Position numbers and translations under genes: made by a program. Below the pieces are notes generated by a model. The model ran no database searches. It was not told the origin of the DNA and worked only from the letters and a program-made list of their open reading frames with translations. Below, one piece after another: positions 15,331 through 25,181 of a DNA stretch of 64,000 nucleotides; positions within the stretch are counted from its first letter, which is position 1, and each line of letters opens with the position of its first letter. The stretch spans positions 1 to 64,000 of the forward strand of contig JAIYCY010000021.1 in assembly GCA_027487775.1 (NCBI GenBank). The letters run 5' to 3'. Origin of the DNA: Planctomycetaceae bacterium. GTDB lineage: Bacteria; Planctomycetota; Phycisphaerae; Tepidisphaerales; Tepidisphaeraceae.

Positions 15331-16980
15331 ATGGGTTCGGTTCGAGATCGTTTGTCATGCCCGAGCACGCGCAGCGTAGCACGCCAAAGCGGCATAGCCA
15401 GCCTGCGCCGCATAGCCAGCCTGCGCCGCGTTGCACGCTTGTGCGGTGTCGCGGTCCTTGCGGGCGTGGTTGTCGGCGCAGTGGGCTGCTCGGGCGGGCC
15501 CCGCGTTCTCACGGAAGACAAGCGAGTTTTTATCGATCGCGCGATCATTGAGCGTCCGGTTGATCTTCAGGTGACGACATACATTCCATCGCTCACTGCG
15601 CCCGTAGCCATCGCTTTTGAAACTGCGCCCAACGACTACGCAGGCTCGATCCTTCTCGCCGAGGCGGGCTACGACGGTCGTCCTGCCGTCTTCGGGTTCA
15701 AGCCTGACGGCACACGGTTTAACATCTATCCTGCCCCGCGTTCGATCTTTGCCAAGATCCTCGGAAAAACAGAGAAGATTTACGGCCCCATGGGCGGACT
15801 TGCGCTCCGTGACGGCGAGATTTTTGTCTCGCATCGCGATGCGAACGGCGACGGCATGGTGAGCGCGTTCAGCTACGACGGCACCCGCCGTACCGTTGTC
15901 GCCGGCCTTCCTGCGCGAGGCGATTTTCATGTCACCGATCTCGCCTTTCATCCGACCAACGGGAGGCTCTACTTCGGCGTGGGCGCTGCCACCAATTCCG
16001 GCGTAGTCGGCCTCGACAACTGGCAGGCGGGCTGGGCGAGGGAGCATCGTGACTTTGCAGACTCGCCCAGCGTTGATTTGAAGCTTCTCGGATATCGCTT
16101 CGACACGCGCAATCCGCTCGGCGGACTTCTCGGTGGAGACGACATCGCCGTCACCGCGCCGTTTCAGGGTTTCGGGACGAGCAAGCGGCTCCGGATTCCC
16201 AAGAGCCCGACCGGCAAGCCCTCGGCCGCCATTTTCTCGATCAGCCCGGGCGGTGGCGATCTCCGCGTTGAAGCCCACGGCATTCGTCATCCGCGTGGCC
16301 TTGCGTTCAACGCCTTCGGCAATCTCTTTGCCACCAACCAAGGCATGGAGCTTCGCGGGACGCGCCCGGTCAAGGACGATCCCGATACCGTCCTTCGGAT
16401 CCCGCCCGGCTCAGGCACATGGTTCGGCTGGCCCGACTACTCTGCAGACCTTGTGCCGATCACCGACGCGCGTTTTCAACCTCCTGCCTCGATGATCGCA
16501 CGGACGGGCTATCCGGAAGTCAGCTTCCTGATCGATCACTCCGGTTCTGGCCTGATCCGCCCTGATCGACAAACCCTTGTTCGCGCTGTTTTCCCAAGCC
16601 TCTCTGGCGCGAGCAAACTCACGCTGGTCGACGAACAGGCCGGCTTCACCGCCTCCAGCGGACAAATCCTCGTCGCCCTCGCAGGCGATCGCGCCCCCTG
16701 GGCGACCAGCGGTCAGACCATCCGTGACGACCTTGGCGCACGCATCGTTCGCGTCGATCCTGAATCCCGACAAACCGTCGACTTCATCTACAACACCGAG
16801 CAAAAGCCCGCCCGCCATTTGGGCAAACGATCGATCGCCCTCGAAGCGCCGATCGACATCAAGTTCGGCCCGGACGACGCGCTCTACATCGTCGACGCCG
16901 GTCGCATCACGTGGGACAACGGTCGACCCAAGCCCACCCGAAACGCCGGCCGTGTCCTTCGCGTGACGCTCGACGAGTGA
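15331..16980 (+). CDS. PQQ-type soluble sugar dehydrogenase-like lipoprotein
   Basis: A 549-residue exported beta-propeller protein. Signal peptide ends in a lipobox (VVGAVGC). The mature part has propeller signatures of the glucose/sorbosone dehydrogenase type: PVAIAFETAPNDYAGSILLAEAG, MGGLALRDGEIFVSHRD, GIRHPRGLAFNAFGNLFATNQG, GTWFGWPDYSADL and IDIKFGPDDALYIVD. The ATG at 15331 starts the signal region; upstream codons look unrelated. The stretch before the lipobox contains a short arginine-rich duplication (ASLRRIASLRR) coded by a tandem DNA repeat. It is probably periplasmic and lipid-anchored. Whether it binds PQQ is not established. Confidence 0.8.
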   Translation: MGSVRDRLSCPSTRSVARQSGIASLRRIASLRRVARLCGVAVLAGVVVGAVGCSGGPRVLTEDKRVFIDRAIIERPVDLQVTTYIPSLTAPVAIAFETAPNDYAGSILLAEAGYDGRPAVFGFKPDGTRFNIYPAPRSIFAKILGKTEKIYGPMGGLALRDGEIFVSHRDANGDGMVSAFSYDGTRRTVVAGLPARGDFHVTDLAFHPTNGRLYFGVGAATNSGVVGLDNWQAGWAREHRDFADSPSVDLKLLGYRFDTRNPLGGLLGGDDIAVTAPFQGFGTSKRLRIPKSPTGKPSAAIFSISPGGGDLRVEAHGIRHPRGLAFNAFGNLFATNQGMELRGTRPVKDDPDTVLRIPPGSGTWFGWPDYSADLVPITDARFQPPASMIARTGYPEVSFLIDHSGSGLIRPDRQTLVRAVFPSLSGASKLTLVDEQAGFTASSGQILVALAGDRAPWATSGQTIRDDLGARIVRVDPESRQTVDFIYNTEQKPARHLGKRSIALEAPIDIKFGPDDALYIVDAGRITWDNGRPKPTRNAGRVLRVTLDE

Positions 16981-17102
16981 TTCGCGTGCCGCCTTGATTG
17001 CTTCATGCGTTGCCTTCGTCAACTCGTTGGCCAACACGTTCTCTCACCCATACGTGCTCCCTTCGACTCTCTCGGAAAAAAATCCATCTCTAATCCAACC
17101 CC

Positions 17103-17138
17103 CGCGCTGCGCGCCTGCGTCCGCATCCGCGCAGCGCG
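17103..17138. terminator. candidate bidirectional terminator hairpin
   Basis: An 11-bp perfect inverted repeat (CGCGCTGCGCG / CGCGCAGCGCG, 14-base loop) lies in the 351-base gap between the convergent dehydrogenase and photolyase genes (16981-17331). A T-run occurs about 17 bases further on the plus strand, too far for a textbook intrinsic terminator. I see no gene in this gap. Confidence 0.35.
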
Positions 17139-17331
17139 CACGTATAAATGAATGGTTTTTTTCGTTCCAGCCCCTCACAGATCGCCGAGGTTCACAAATC
17201 CTCACGATCTCGACATTTTCATTCACCCGCGCGGTTGACCGTTTCGCTGACGTTTCTGCGCGCTCGATGACGTTTTCCGCACGCTCGTGTGCGCATGTGA
17301 AAGTCTCGCGCACAGTCCCCGATGTTGCACT

Positions 17332-18945
17332 TCACATCCCATCAAACAATCCCGGTCCGGCATCGGCCTTGCTTGGCTTACTCGCGCGGGATCTCCCGGG
17401 ACGATTGTGCACCTGACGCAATCCCGACCGGCGGCTCCCGTGTCGCTGCTGCACCCCATCCGAAGCCCGCCTTACTTCCGATCGTCCGCGCATCTCCGCG
17501 AATTTCGCCTTTGCTTCGCGTACCGCCTCCGTGTGATCGACAACGCGCAGCGGATAATCCTCACCGATCCGACACCCCGCCTCGCGCTGCACCTGCATCG
17601 GCATTTTCCATGGCTCGTGGACATACCCCAGCGGCACGCGTGACAATTCCGGAACCCATTTGCGAATGAATTCGCCTTGCGGATCGTGCTCGACTCCCTG
17701 CTTCGTCGGGTCGTAGATGCGTAGCGTGTTGATCCCTGTCGTGCCCGATTGCATCTGACACTGGCAATAGTGAATCCCCGGCTCATAGTCGATGAATTGC
17801 CGGGCCAGAAAGACCGCCGGTGATCGCCAGTGCAGCCAGAGGTCGTAGGCGGCAAAACTCATCAGCATCGACCGCATGCGGAAGTTCAGCCATCCGGTGG
17901 ATGTCAGATAGCGCATGCACGCATCGACCATGGGATAGCCCGTTCGTCCATTGCACCAGGCGTCGAATCGCGTCTGGTCCGGTTGTGGATCACGCAATCG
18001 ATCAAACGCGGGCACGAAACTTTCGAACTCGATTCTCGGTTCGGATTCCAGTTTTTGGATGAAGTGACAATGCCAGTGCAATCGCGATTGAAACGACGCC
18101 AGCGATCGTCCCCAGCCGGGCGGACCGATGCGTTTGACCTCGTCGATCTTTCGATAGGTCGCTTGCACGATCTGCCGCATCGAGAGTGTTCCGTAGGCCA
18201 GATGCGTGCTGAGCCTCGAGCTTCCGCGTTCGCTCGTGAGCGGGCTGGAGATGTTGCGTTGATAGCCCAGCGCGCGAATTTCGAGAAAGCTTTCAAGCGT
18301 CTCCTGCGCCAGGCGTGCGGTTCGGTCTGCCTCCTGGCTTGCTGTCGTTCGCGTGTAGCCGAGCGTGTCCAGATTCGGAATCTCGCCCGTTTCGATGCGC
18401 CTGAGTGTTCGGTGCATGGGGCCTGACTCCGGCACCGGCACGATCGGCTGCGCCATCTGCTGTTCCCATCGTCGCGCCCACCCGTCGCGTGAACCGAGCC
18501 TTCGCACCACGCCAAACTGCCGCCATTCGTCAAAGGCGATGCCGCGTGCTCGACACCATCGTCCCACCTCCACGTCCCGCGCAAATGTCCAGCCGTTGCC
18601 CGTTTCCTCATGCGCCAGGACGCCCATGAGCCGCGCCCTCGAATCGATCGATCGCACCGATGCCACGATCGACTCAAAAACATCCGTCACCCGACCGACG
18701 CGCACAAACAACTCCGAACCCAGCCCGCGCAGCCGTTCGCGCAGGCCCAGGAGTGCAGCCCGTACAAACGCATAGTGACGTCCGTCGACATCCGGCTGAC
18801 GCAGCAAATCGGGCTCGACCACATAGAGCGGAATCACCATCGCACCATCTGTCGACCGCGCACGCGCAACCGCCTCTGCGAGCGGCGCATGATCGCACAC
18901 CCGCAAATCCCGCTTCATCCAGACGATCCACATCGGCTGAGACAT
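17332..18945 (-). CDS. cryptochrome/photolyase family protein
   Basis: A 537-residue FAD flavoprotein. The N-terminal Rossmann domain starts MWIVWMKRDLRVCDHAPLAEA and the FAD-binding helical domain includes WCNGRTGYPMVDACMRYL, TGWLNFRMRSMLMSFAAYDL and a late NTLRIYDPTKQ, all family landmarks. In the usual NGGWQWSAS region this protein has GIHYCQCQMQSGTTG instead, placing it in the photolyase-like cryptochrome group rather than the classical CPD class I. A ~60-residue basic tail (RRASDGVQQRHGSRRSG...) follows the catalytic core. ATG at 18945 starts the Rossmann motif. It repairs UV lesions or acts as a blue-light receptor; the sequence does not settle which. Confidence 0.88.
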   Translation of the reverse strand: MSQPMWIVWMKRDLRVCDHAPLAEAVARARSTDGAMVIPLYVVEPDLLRQPDVDGRHYAFVRAALLGLRERLRGLGSELFVRVGRVTDVFESIVASVRSIDSRARLMGVLAHEETGNGWTFARDVEVGRWCRARGIAFDEWRQFGVVRRLGSRDGWARRWEQQMAQPIVPVPESGPMHRTLRRIETGEIPNLDTLGYTRTTASQEADRTARLAQETLESFLEIRALGYQRNISSPLTSERGSSRLSTHLAYGTLSMRQIVQATYRKIDEVKRIGPPGWGRSLASFQSRLHWHCHFIQKLESEPRIEFESFVPAFDRLRDPQPDQTRFDAWCNGRTGYPMVDACMRYLTSTGWLNFRMRSMLMSFAAYDLWLHWRSPAVFLARQFIDYEPGIHYCQCQMQSGTTGINTLRIYDPTKQGVEHDPQGEFIRKWVPELSRVPLGYVHEPWKMPMQVQREAGCRIGEDYPLRVVDHTEAVREAKAKFAEMRGRSEVRRASDGVQQRHGSRRSGLRQVHNRPGRSRASKPSKADAGPGLFDGM

Positions 18946-19090
18946 CCGGCTGGATGTTAGGCCCACCGCATGGAAATCGATTTCAGGAATCCTCAGGCAC
19001 ACAAGATGATTCGAGCGTCCCGTCGGCGTCTTGGCGATGAACTTGGGGTTTGGTTTTCAAGATCGGCCCGTTGCGTCTACAACATGGTGC

Positions 19091-20197
19091 GTGAGCAGCC
19101 TCAACTACACCAGCGCCGGCGTCGATTACGGCCCGCTCGATGCATTTAAGCGTGCCTGCCAACGGGAAGCCGGCACCACCACGGGCGCCCTTGCGCATCA
19201 CGGATTCAAGGAGCCCGACTCCGTTCGCGGGGAGAGTGCTTATCTGATTGAAACACCCGACGGATTTTTGGCGCATGTGGAGGAGGGCCTCGGCTCGAAG
19301 AACCTCATCGCCGACGCGATGGCGCGGCTCACGGGAGCGTGTTATTACCGATCGATTGGGATCGACACGGTGGCGACGATTGTCAACGATTTGATCACGT
19401 GCGGCGCGTTGCCGGTCTCGGTCGCGATGCACGCGGCCGTGGGTGCGGGCTCCTGGTTCGAGGATCAACACCGCGCCGCGGAGCTGGCCGCGGGGTTTGC
19501 CGAAGCGTGCCGGGCATCGGGCGCTGTCTGGGGTGGTGGTGAGACGCCGGCGCTCAAGGGGATCGTGAACGAAGAGGCGATCGTGCTTGCGGGGAGTGCG
19601 ATAGGCATGATCCGGGGTAAGTCTCGGCGCGTCGTTCCGCGTATCGAGCCGGGCGATGCCATCGTGATGCTGGCTTCGAGCGGCGTGCAGACCAACGGGC
19701 TGACGCTCTGCCGCGTGGCCGCCGACCGTCTGCCGCAGGGGTATCTCACGCGGTTATCAGATGGTCGCACATACGGCGAGGCTCTGCTGGCACCCAGCGT
19801 CATCTACGTCGATTTCCTGAAACATGCCCAGGGCGACGGACTCGACCTGCACTACCTCGCCCACATCACTGGTCACGGCTGGCGCAAACTGATGCGTGCC
19901 GACCAGCCGATCGAGCACGTGATCACGGATGTTCCACCTGTTCCGCCGGACATCGCGCTTTTGATCGAACAGAAGCTGATCGAGAAGCGTGAGGCGTATG
20001 CGACATTCAACATGGGCGCGGGCTTTGCGGCGTGGGTGAAGTCGAGCGACGCAGGCCGCGCCGTCGAGATCGCAAAGCAGGCCGGCTATGAGGCCTGGAT
20101 CGCCGGCCACGCCGAAGCATCAAAGTTGGGTCGCCGCGCAGTGGTCATTCCGTCGCTCGATCTGCGATTTGAGTCGGATGAATTGCAGTTGAAATGA
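19091..20197 (+). CDS. purM: PurM-like AIR synthase
   Basis: A 368-residue enzyme related to phosphoribosylformylglycinamidine cyclo-ligase (purine synthesis, FGAM to AIR). Landmarks: NYTSAGVDYGPLDAFKR at the N terminus, EEGLGSKNLIADAM, IGIDTVATIVNDLITCGA, GGGETPAL and FNMGAGFAAWV. The family's ITGGG loop reads HITGHGWRKLMR here, a variant known in AIRS-related proteins, so strict PurM activity is likely but not certain. GTG at 19091 begins the conserved part; ATG at 19037 is the other option, and neither has a strong ribosome site. It is divergent from the photolyase gene. Confidence 0.8.
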   Translation: MSSLNYTSAGVDYGPLDAFKRACQREAGTTTGALAHHGFKEPDSVRGESAYLIETPDGFLAHVEEGLGSKNLIADAMARLTGACYYRSIGIDTVATIVNDLITCGALPVSVAMHAAVGAGSWFEDQHRAAELAAGFAEACRASGAVWGGGETPALKGIVNEEAIVLAGSAIGMIRGKSRRVVPRIEPGDAIVMLASSGVQTNGLTLCRVAADRLPQGYLTRLSDGRTYGEALLAPSVIYVDFLKHAQGDGLDLHYLAHITGHGWRKLMRADQPIEHVITDVPPVPPDIALLIEQKLIEKREAYATFNMGAGFAAWVKSSDAGRAVEIAKQAGYEAWIAGHAEASKLGRRAVVIPSLDLRFESDELQLK

Positions 20198-20265
20198 AAA
20201 TTTGAAACTGAAGCAAGGACACTCGGCATGCATAGACGAGCGTCGAGATGGGACAAGCGTCGGGT

Positions 20266-20955
20266 TTACCGCAGTTCGACTGTCCAGTAGGCCTCATCGA
20301 GGAATTGTTTCCACGACGCGTAGCGGCGGTCGGACAGGCGTAGGTTGATCACCGGGCTGCGTTTGGGCTTGGCGGGCTTGCTGAGGAGTTTCATGTGTGC
20401 CTGCTCGGGTGTGCGTCCGCCTTTTTTGACGTTGCACTTGATGCAGCAGCAGACGATGTTTTCCCAGGTACTTTTGCCGCCCTGGCTGCGTGGCATGACG
20501 TGGTCGAGCGACAATTCCGACGTATGGAACCGCTTGCCGCAATACTGACACCGGCTGCTGTCGCGTGCGAAGATGTTTCGGCGGTTGAACTTCACATCCT
20601 GCCTGGGGAGTTTGTCGTAGCCGAGCAGTCGGATGATTTTGGGGACGGCGATCGGCACGCGGACGGTGTGAATCCAGTCGTAGCTGTGCCGTTCATAGGC
20701 GTGTTTGAGTTCGCTCAATTCCTGCCATGATTCGAAGGTGAGGTTTTGCCAGGCGCTGCCTTCGGTCTCTTCGATGTGGATGACTTCTGCGAGGTCGCGG
20801 CACAGGAGGCTGAAAGCGCGTCGGACGTTGACGATGCGAATCGCCTGATAGAAGCGATTGAGCACGAGCACGTTGGCCCCGAGCGCAGGCGAGAGCATCT
20901 GCGCGGCGGATTCCGCGTGAAGGTCTGTCTCGGGCTCGTGGGATTCATGCGACAT
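20266..20955 (-). CDS. HNH endonuclease family protein
   Basis: A 229-residue protein with a C-terminal HNH domain: CQYCGKRFHTSELSLDHVMP, then WENIVCCCIKCNVKKGGRTP. The two zinc-binding CxxC pairs and the DH catalytic dyad are present. The N-terminal half (ANVLVLNRFYQAIRIVNVRRA) is the conserved leader of a widespread bacterial HNH family of unknown physiological role. The ATG at 20955 starts this unit; upstream frame extension has no homology. It is not next to a methylase or other restriction gene, so it is not an obvious restriction enzyme. Confidence 0.85.
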   Translation of the reverse strand: MSHESHEPETDLHAESAAQMLSPALGANVLVLNRFYQAIRIVNVRRAFSLLCRDLAEVIHIEETEGSAWQNLTFESWQELSELKHAYERHSYDWIHTVRVPIAVPKIIRLLGYDKLPRQDVKFNRRNIFARDSSRCQYCGKRFHTSELSLDHVMPRSQGGKSTWENIVCCCIKCNVKKGGRTPEQAHMKLLSKPAKPKRSPVINLRLSDRRYASWKQFLDEAYWTVELR

Positions 20956-21184
20956 CGCTATGTAACTCCGGTCTCCATCCGCGCGATCCTTCCAAGAGCA
21001 TAGGTCGGCGGGGGGATGTAAGGGAAAATAGCCGCCCCGGGTCGGAATGGCTAGCGCCAAATCCCTCGAACAGCCGTCACAACGCGCGCATTTTGCCCGG
21101 ATGATAAAGGTTTTGTGAACTCCGAATCGCCGGGGCAGCTTCCGCCTCCTTCAAACCCTGGCTTGTGGATATGCTCGAGAGCCC

Positions 21185-23995
21185 ATGCCCATCCGAATGC
21201 GATCTCGTATCGAGCTGGATCGACTCGAACCCCGCACGATGCTCAGCCGAGAATCGCTTGGCATCGACGCGGGTTGGAAGTTCATTCGATCCAATCCGAC
21301 CAACGCGCAATCCGTCAGCTACAACGACTCGTCCTGGGGTAGTGTCAATCTGCCTCACACGTGGAACGCCTCCGACGGCCAGGACGGCGGGGGCAACTAT
21401 TGGCGCGGTTCGACGTGGTATCGACGCAGCATCGCGGTTCCGTCCGGCTGGTCAGGCGATCGCATTTTCATGGAGTTCGATGGTGCTTCGATCGCCACCG
21501 AGCTCTTCGTCAATGGCACGCGTGTGGGCGAACACATCGGCGCGTTCGCGCGTTTCCGTTTCGATGTGACACCTCATGTCACGCCCGGTCAATCCGTGCA
21601 GCTGGCTGTCCGGGTCAACAACGCTTCCAGCCTCGACGTCCCCGGTCAGACCGGCGATTACACCATCTTCGGCGGAATCTATCGCTCTGTCCGACTTCTC
21701 GCAGTCGAACAAACGCACATCGACCTGACCGACTTTGGCTCCAGCGGCATCACGCTGCGAACAGCCAATCTCACTTCATCCTTTGCCGACGTCGATGTGA
21801 CCTCGCGTTACGTCAACGCCTCAAGTGCATCACGCACGGTTGATGCTGTCGTCGAATTGCGTGACCGATCCGGAACGCTCGTCGCCTCGGATCGCCGGTC
21901 CATCACCCTCGCTTCCAACCAGACCCGCCCTGAGACGCATCGCCTGCGCATCAACAACCCCAGACTCTGGCGTGGTGTTGTTGATCCCCACCTTTACAGC
22001 GCCTCTGTCCGTCTCGAGTCCGCCGGCACGGAACAGGACCGCGTGGATCAATCCTTCGGCCTGCGCACGATGCAGATCACCGCCAACGGATTCCTTCTCA
22101 ACGGCCAACCCTACGACCTGCGCGGCGTGAACTTTCACCAGGGCCGCATCAACAAAGGCTGGGCCATCAGTCGCGCCGATATCGATCAAGACCTCGCCCT
22201 GATTCGCGAGATGGGCGCGACGTTTATCCGGCTCGCGCATTACCAGCATCACGACTACACCTACGACCGCGCCGACGCCATGGGTCTGGTCGTCTGGAGC
22301 GAAACACCCGTCAACGGAACGCGTACCGACGGAAAACTTCCCGCAAGCTCCGCGTTCCTCAATAGCAGCCGGCAACAGCTCATCGAGATGATCCGCCAGC
22401 ACCGCAATCGACCGTCGATCGTCGCCTGGGGCATTTACAACGAACTCGTCAACACGCCCAACGAAATCTCCATCGTCCAAAACCTGCATCAACTCGCCCG
22501 CGCCGAAGACCCCACGCGACAAACCACCGGCGCGAGCTGGAACAGCAGGATCGGAACGATCGAAACCTCCATCGACTCATTCGCATTCAATCGCTACTAC
22601 GGCTGGTACTACGGCGATCCCACAGGTCTCGGTCGGTTGCTCGATCGCACCCGCGCGAGTTATCCCAACACGCCCATCGGCATGGCCGAGTACGGCGCGG
22701 GCGGAAGCATCAACCAGCACGAACTGAATCCCAATCCTCCCACGCCCGACGGAACCTGGCACCCCGAGGAATATCAAAACGTCTATCACGAGCGCACATG
22801 GGCGGAGCTTGCCCCGCGAAACTGGCTTTGGAGCAAGCTGATCTGGGTGATGTTCGATTTCGCCTCCGACGGCCGCCGCGAAGGCGACACCTTCGGCCGC
22901 AATGATAAAGGTCTCGTCACCTACGACCGCGCTACCAAAAAAGACAGCTTCTTCTTCTATAAAGCCAACTGGTCGAGCGAGCCCGTCACCTACATCACCA
23001 GCCGTCGCTGGGTCAATCGCCCTCACGCGACGACGCCGATCAAAATTTACTCCAACGCCCCCGAGGTCGAACTCGTGGTCAACGGCACTTCTCTCGGCAT
23101 CCGCACAGGCACGCGCGGCGTCTTCGAATGGCCGAGCGTCACGCTCCGCGCCGGCGACAACAGCGTCGAAGCCTTCGGCATCCGCAACGGCACTCGCCAG
23201 CGCGACGCCGTCAACTTCCGCAACACGACCACCAATCCCCCGCCTCCTCCACCGCCTCCACCGCCTCCTCCCACAACCGCCAGCGTCACCGGCAGCGTCT
23301 ATCACGACATCAACCGCAACGCATCACGCGATAGCTCCGAGCCCGGCCTCTCGAATCGTTCGGTCTACCTCGATCTGAACAACAACGGAAGACTGGACAC
23401 CAACGAACCGAACACACGCACGGACTCCTCAGGCGTCTATCGCCTCTCAAATCTCCCAAGCGGCACGCACAAGCTCCGCCACAACTTCGCCGAGGGCAAC
23501 TTCATCCAAACCACGCCCAGCAACGGTTGGGCGCGCAACATCACCGTCACAACCGGCCTGCAACTGACCAACATCACCTTCGGCGCCCAGCCTCCGAGCA
23601 ACACGCCGCTGCCCCCACCCAATCCAAACCCCAATCCAAATCCAAATCCAAATCCCCCGCCCACCGGTTCGCGCACGACGCTCAGCGGGTTGATCTTCGC
23701 CGACCAAAACAACAACCGCGCCCTCGACGCAAGCGAATCAGGCCTCGCCGGTTGGAACGTCTACATCGATGCCAACAACAACGGCTCGCGCGACGCATCC
23801 GAGATCACCACACTCACCGACTCCACCGGGCGATTCTCGTTTGCCAACCTCCCGCTCGGCTGGCACAAAATCCGCCTCGATCGCCCCAGCGGTTGGCTCC
23901 AAACCACACCCACCAACGACTTCGGCCTCAACGGTCAGGTGACCAACACCAACAACACCACCGACACCGGCCGTATCGGCGTGAGACGGAGTTGA
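21185..23995 (+). CDS. secreted glycoside hydrolase family 2 enzyme with SdrD B-like repeats
   Basis: A 936-residue beta-galactosidase/glucuronidase-like enzyme. Residues 1-20 carry LDRLEPRTMLS, the short LEPR-type sorting tag of planctomycete secreted proteins. Then come GH2 sugar-binding and immunoglobulin-like domains, and a TIM barrel with acid/base Glu420 (WGIYNEL) and nucleophile Glu502 (GMAEYG). A C-terminal GH2 Ig-like domain follows. Two SdrD B-like domains (GSVYHDINRNASRDSSEPG; GLIFADQNNNRALDASESG) are joined by a run of prolines and an NPNPNP linker. It likely acts on external polysaccharide at the cell surface. The ATG at 21185 is the only start that keeps the tag. Confidence 0.9.
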   Translation: MPIRMRSRIELDRLEPRTMLSRESLGIDAGWKFIRSNPTNAQSVSYNDSSWGSVNLPHTWNASDGQDGGGNYWRGSTWYRRSIAVPSGWSGDRIFMEFDGASIATELFVNGTRVGEHIGAFARFRFDVTPHVTPGQSVQLAVRVNNASSLDVPGQTGDYTIFGGIYRSVRLLAVEQTHIDLTDFGSSGITLRTANLTSSFADVDVTSRYVNASSASRTVDAVVELRDRSGTLVASDRRSITLASNQTRPETHRLRINNPRLWRGVVDPHLYSASVRLESAGTEQDRVDQSFGLRTMQITANGFLLNGQPYDLRGVNFHQGRINKGWAISRADIDQDLALIREMGATFIRLAHYQHHDYTYDRADAMGLVVWSETPVNGTRTDGKLPASSAFLNSSRQQLIEMIRQHRNRPSIVAWGIYNELVNTPNEISIVQNLHQLARAEDPTRQTTGASWNSRIGTIETSIDSFAFNRYYGWYYGDPTGLGRLLDRTRASYPNTPIGMAEYGAGGSINQHELNPNPPTPDGTWHPEEYQNVYHERTWAELAPRNWLWSKLIWVMFDFASDGRREGDTFGRNDKGLVTYDRATKKDSFFFYKANWSSEPVTYITSRRWVNRPHATTPIKIYSNAPEVELVVNGTSLGIRTGTRGVFEWPSVTLRAGDNSVEAFGIRNGTRQRDAVNFRNTTTNPPPPPPPPPPPPTTASVTGSVYHDINRNASRDSSEPGLSNRSVYLDLNNNGRLDTNEPNTRTDSSGVYRLSNLPSGTHKLRHNFAEGNFIQTTPSNGWARNITVTTGLQLTNITFGAQPPSNTPLPPPNPNPNPNPNPNPPPTGSRTTLSGLIFADQNNNRALDASESGLAGWNVYIDANNNGSRDASEITTLTDSTGRFSFANLPLGWHKIRLDRPSGWLQTTPTNDFGLNGQVTNTNNTTDTGRIGVRRS

Positions 23996-24137
23996 GAGCG
24001 TGGTCAGTTGTGAGTGACGAGCGTTATGAAGTTGGTCGTCCTTGCCCTACTTCATCATTCATCGCTCATCATTCATCGCTCATCTATTTTCATCCGTCGC
24101 TCACGATTTGTCGTTTCGCGCCCACCTCTCGCGCGCC

Positions 24138-25076
24138 TCACGCCTTGCCCGGCGGTTTCGGATCGTGATGTGCGGGCCGGGCCACCGGATACCATTCGCC
24201 CTCAAACTTCACATCTTCCTTGGCCACCTCGACGTGCGGCGTCTGCGTCGATTCCCCGCCGCTCGCGTTGGTTCCACCCAGCGGCTTCACCACCGCATCA
24301 CGCGGCTCGACGTGACCCGATCCCCCGTGTGCCGGGCCAGCGCCAACTTCACCTGCGCCCGCTTCACCTGCGCCAGCTTCACCTGCGCCCGCCGGGCCTA
24401 CTTTAGACTCGAGCTCACTCGTGTAATCCCGCAACGCCCGCTCGTCCGCCGCCGACGGACCTTTCGGAGCGAGGTCGGGCGCCACCGCCTTGGACGGTTT
24501 GCTCGATCGACGCGTCGCCTTCTCCGCCTTCTCCTCAGACGCCGCCCGACCCAAACCCGCCCCCACCAGCAGCCTCACCAGGCTCGGCCAGACCCCGCCG
24601 ATCAACACAAGCCCCGCCCCCGCGCCGATCGCATACGCATATCTCGACTCGCGCTCGATCGCATATCGCCATCGCATCTGCGGATTTCTCTCCTCGATGC
24701 TCTTAAGAAAATCGATCACCGTGTTGTTCGCGTTTTCGCTCCGCTCGATGAACGGAACCTCTGCATTCACGCCGCGACTGACACGCACCGGCGTATCGCC
24801 TTGAAATCGCAACTCCTTAAACGTCACCGGATACACCGCCCGACCATACGCCCCCTCGACCGGCGGGTACACGACAATATCGGTCAGGATCGGCTCGCCG
24901 CGTGCGGCCTCATGATTGCTCGTCCGGGCCGCGTAATTTCGAAACTGCTGCGCGCTCACATCCCGAACCACGCCCGGCTCGCTGCCCGTCCACACGTACG
25001 CAATCAAAAGCCCCACCACCACCCCGATCAACGCCCACGCCCACCTCGGAACATCCTGAACCTGCATCAGACTCAC
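24138..25076 (-). CDS. hypothetical membrane protein with GAGEA repeats
   Basis: A 312-residue protein with an N-terminal membrane span (WAWALIGVVVGLLIAYVW), an extracytoplasmic region (about 35-150), a second span (YAYAIGAGAGLVLIGGVW) and a long cytoplasmic or disordered tail rich in Ala, Gly and Glu. The tail holds a short pentapeptide repeat (AGAGE units around residues 228-245) coded by 15-bp DNA repeats. I do not recognise the family. It lies upstream of, and on the same strand as, nothing closely coupled; a 105-base gap separates it from the lipoprotein gene at 25182. Confidence 0.65.
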   Translation of the reverse strand: MSLMQVQDVPRWAWALIGVVVGLLIAYVWTGSEPGVVRDVSAQQFRNYAARTSNHEAARGEPILTDIVVYPPVEGAYGRAVYPVTFKELRFQGDTPVRVSRGVNAEVPFIERSENANNTVIDFLKSIEERNPQMRWRYAIERESRYAYAIGAGAGLVLIGGVWPSLVRLLVGAGLGRAASEEKAEKATRRSSKPSKAVAPDLAPKGPSAADERALRDYTSELESKVGPAGAGEAGAGEAGAGEVGAGPAHGGSGHVEPRDAVVKPLGGTNASGGESTQTPHVEVAKEDVKFEGEWYPVARPAHHDPKPPGKA

Positions 25077-25181
25077 CTCCAGACGTGAAGCTCAACACAT
25101 GGGTTGGAGCCGAGAAGTAAAAGTTTACCCTCCCCACCCCATAGAATGTAGCGCCGATGACAATTTGATGCATGACCTCGT

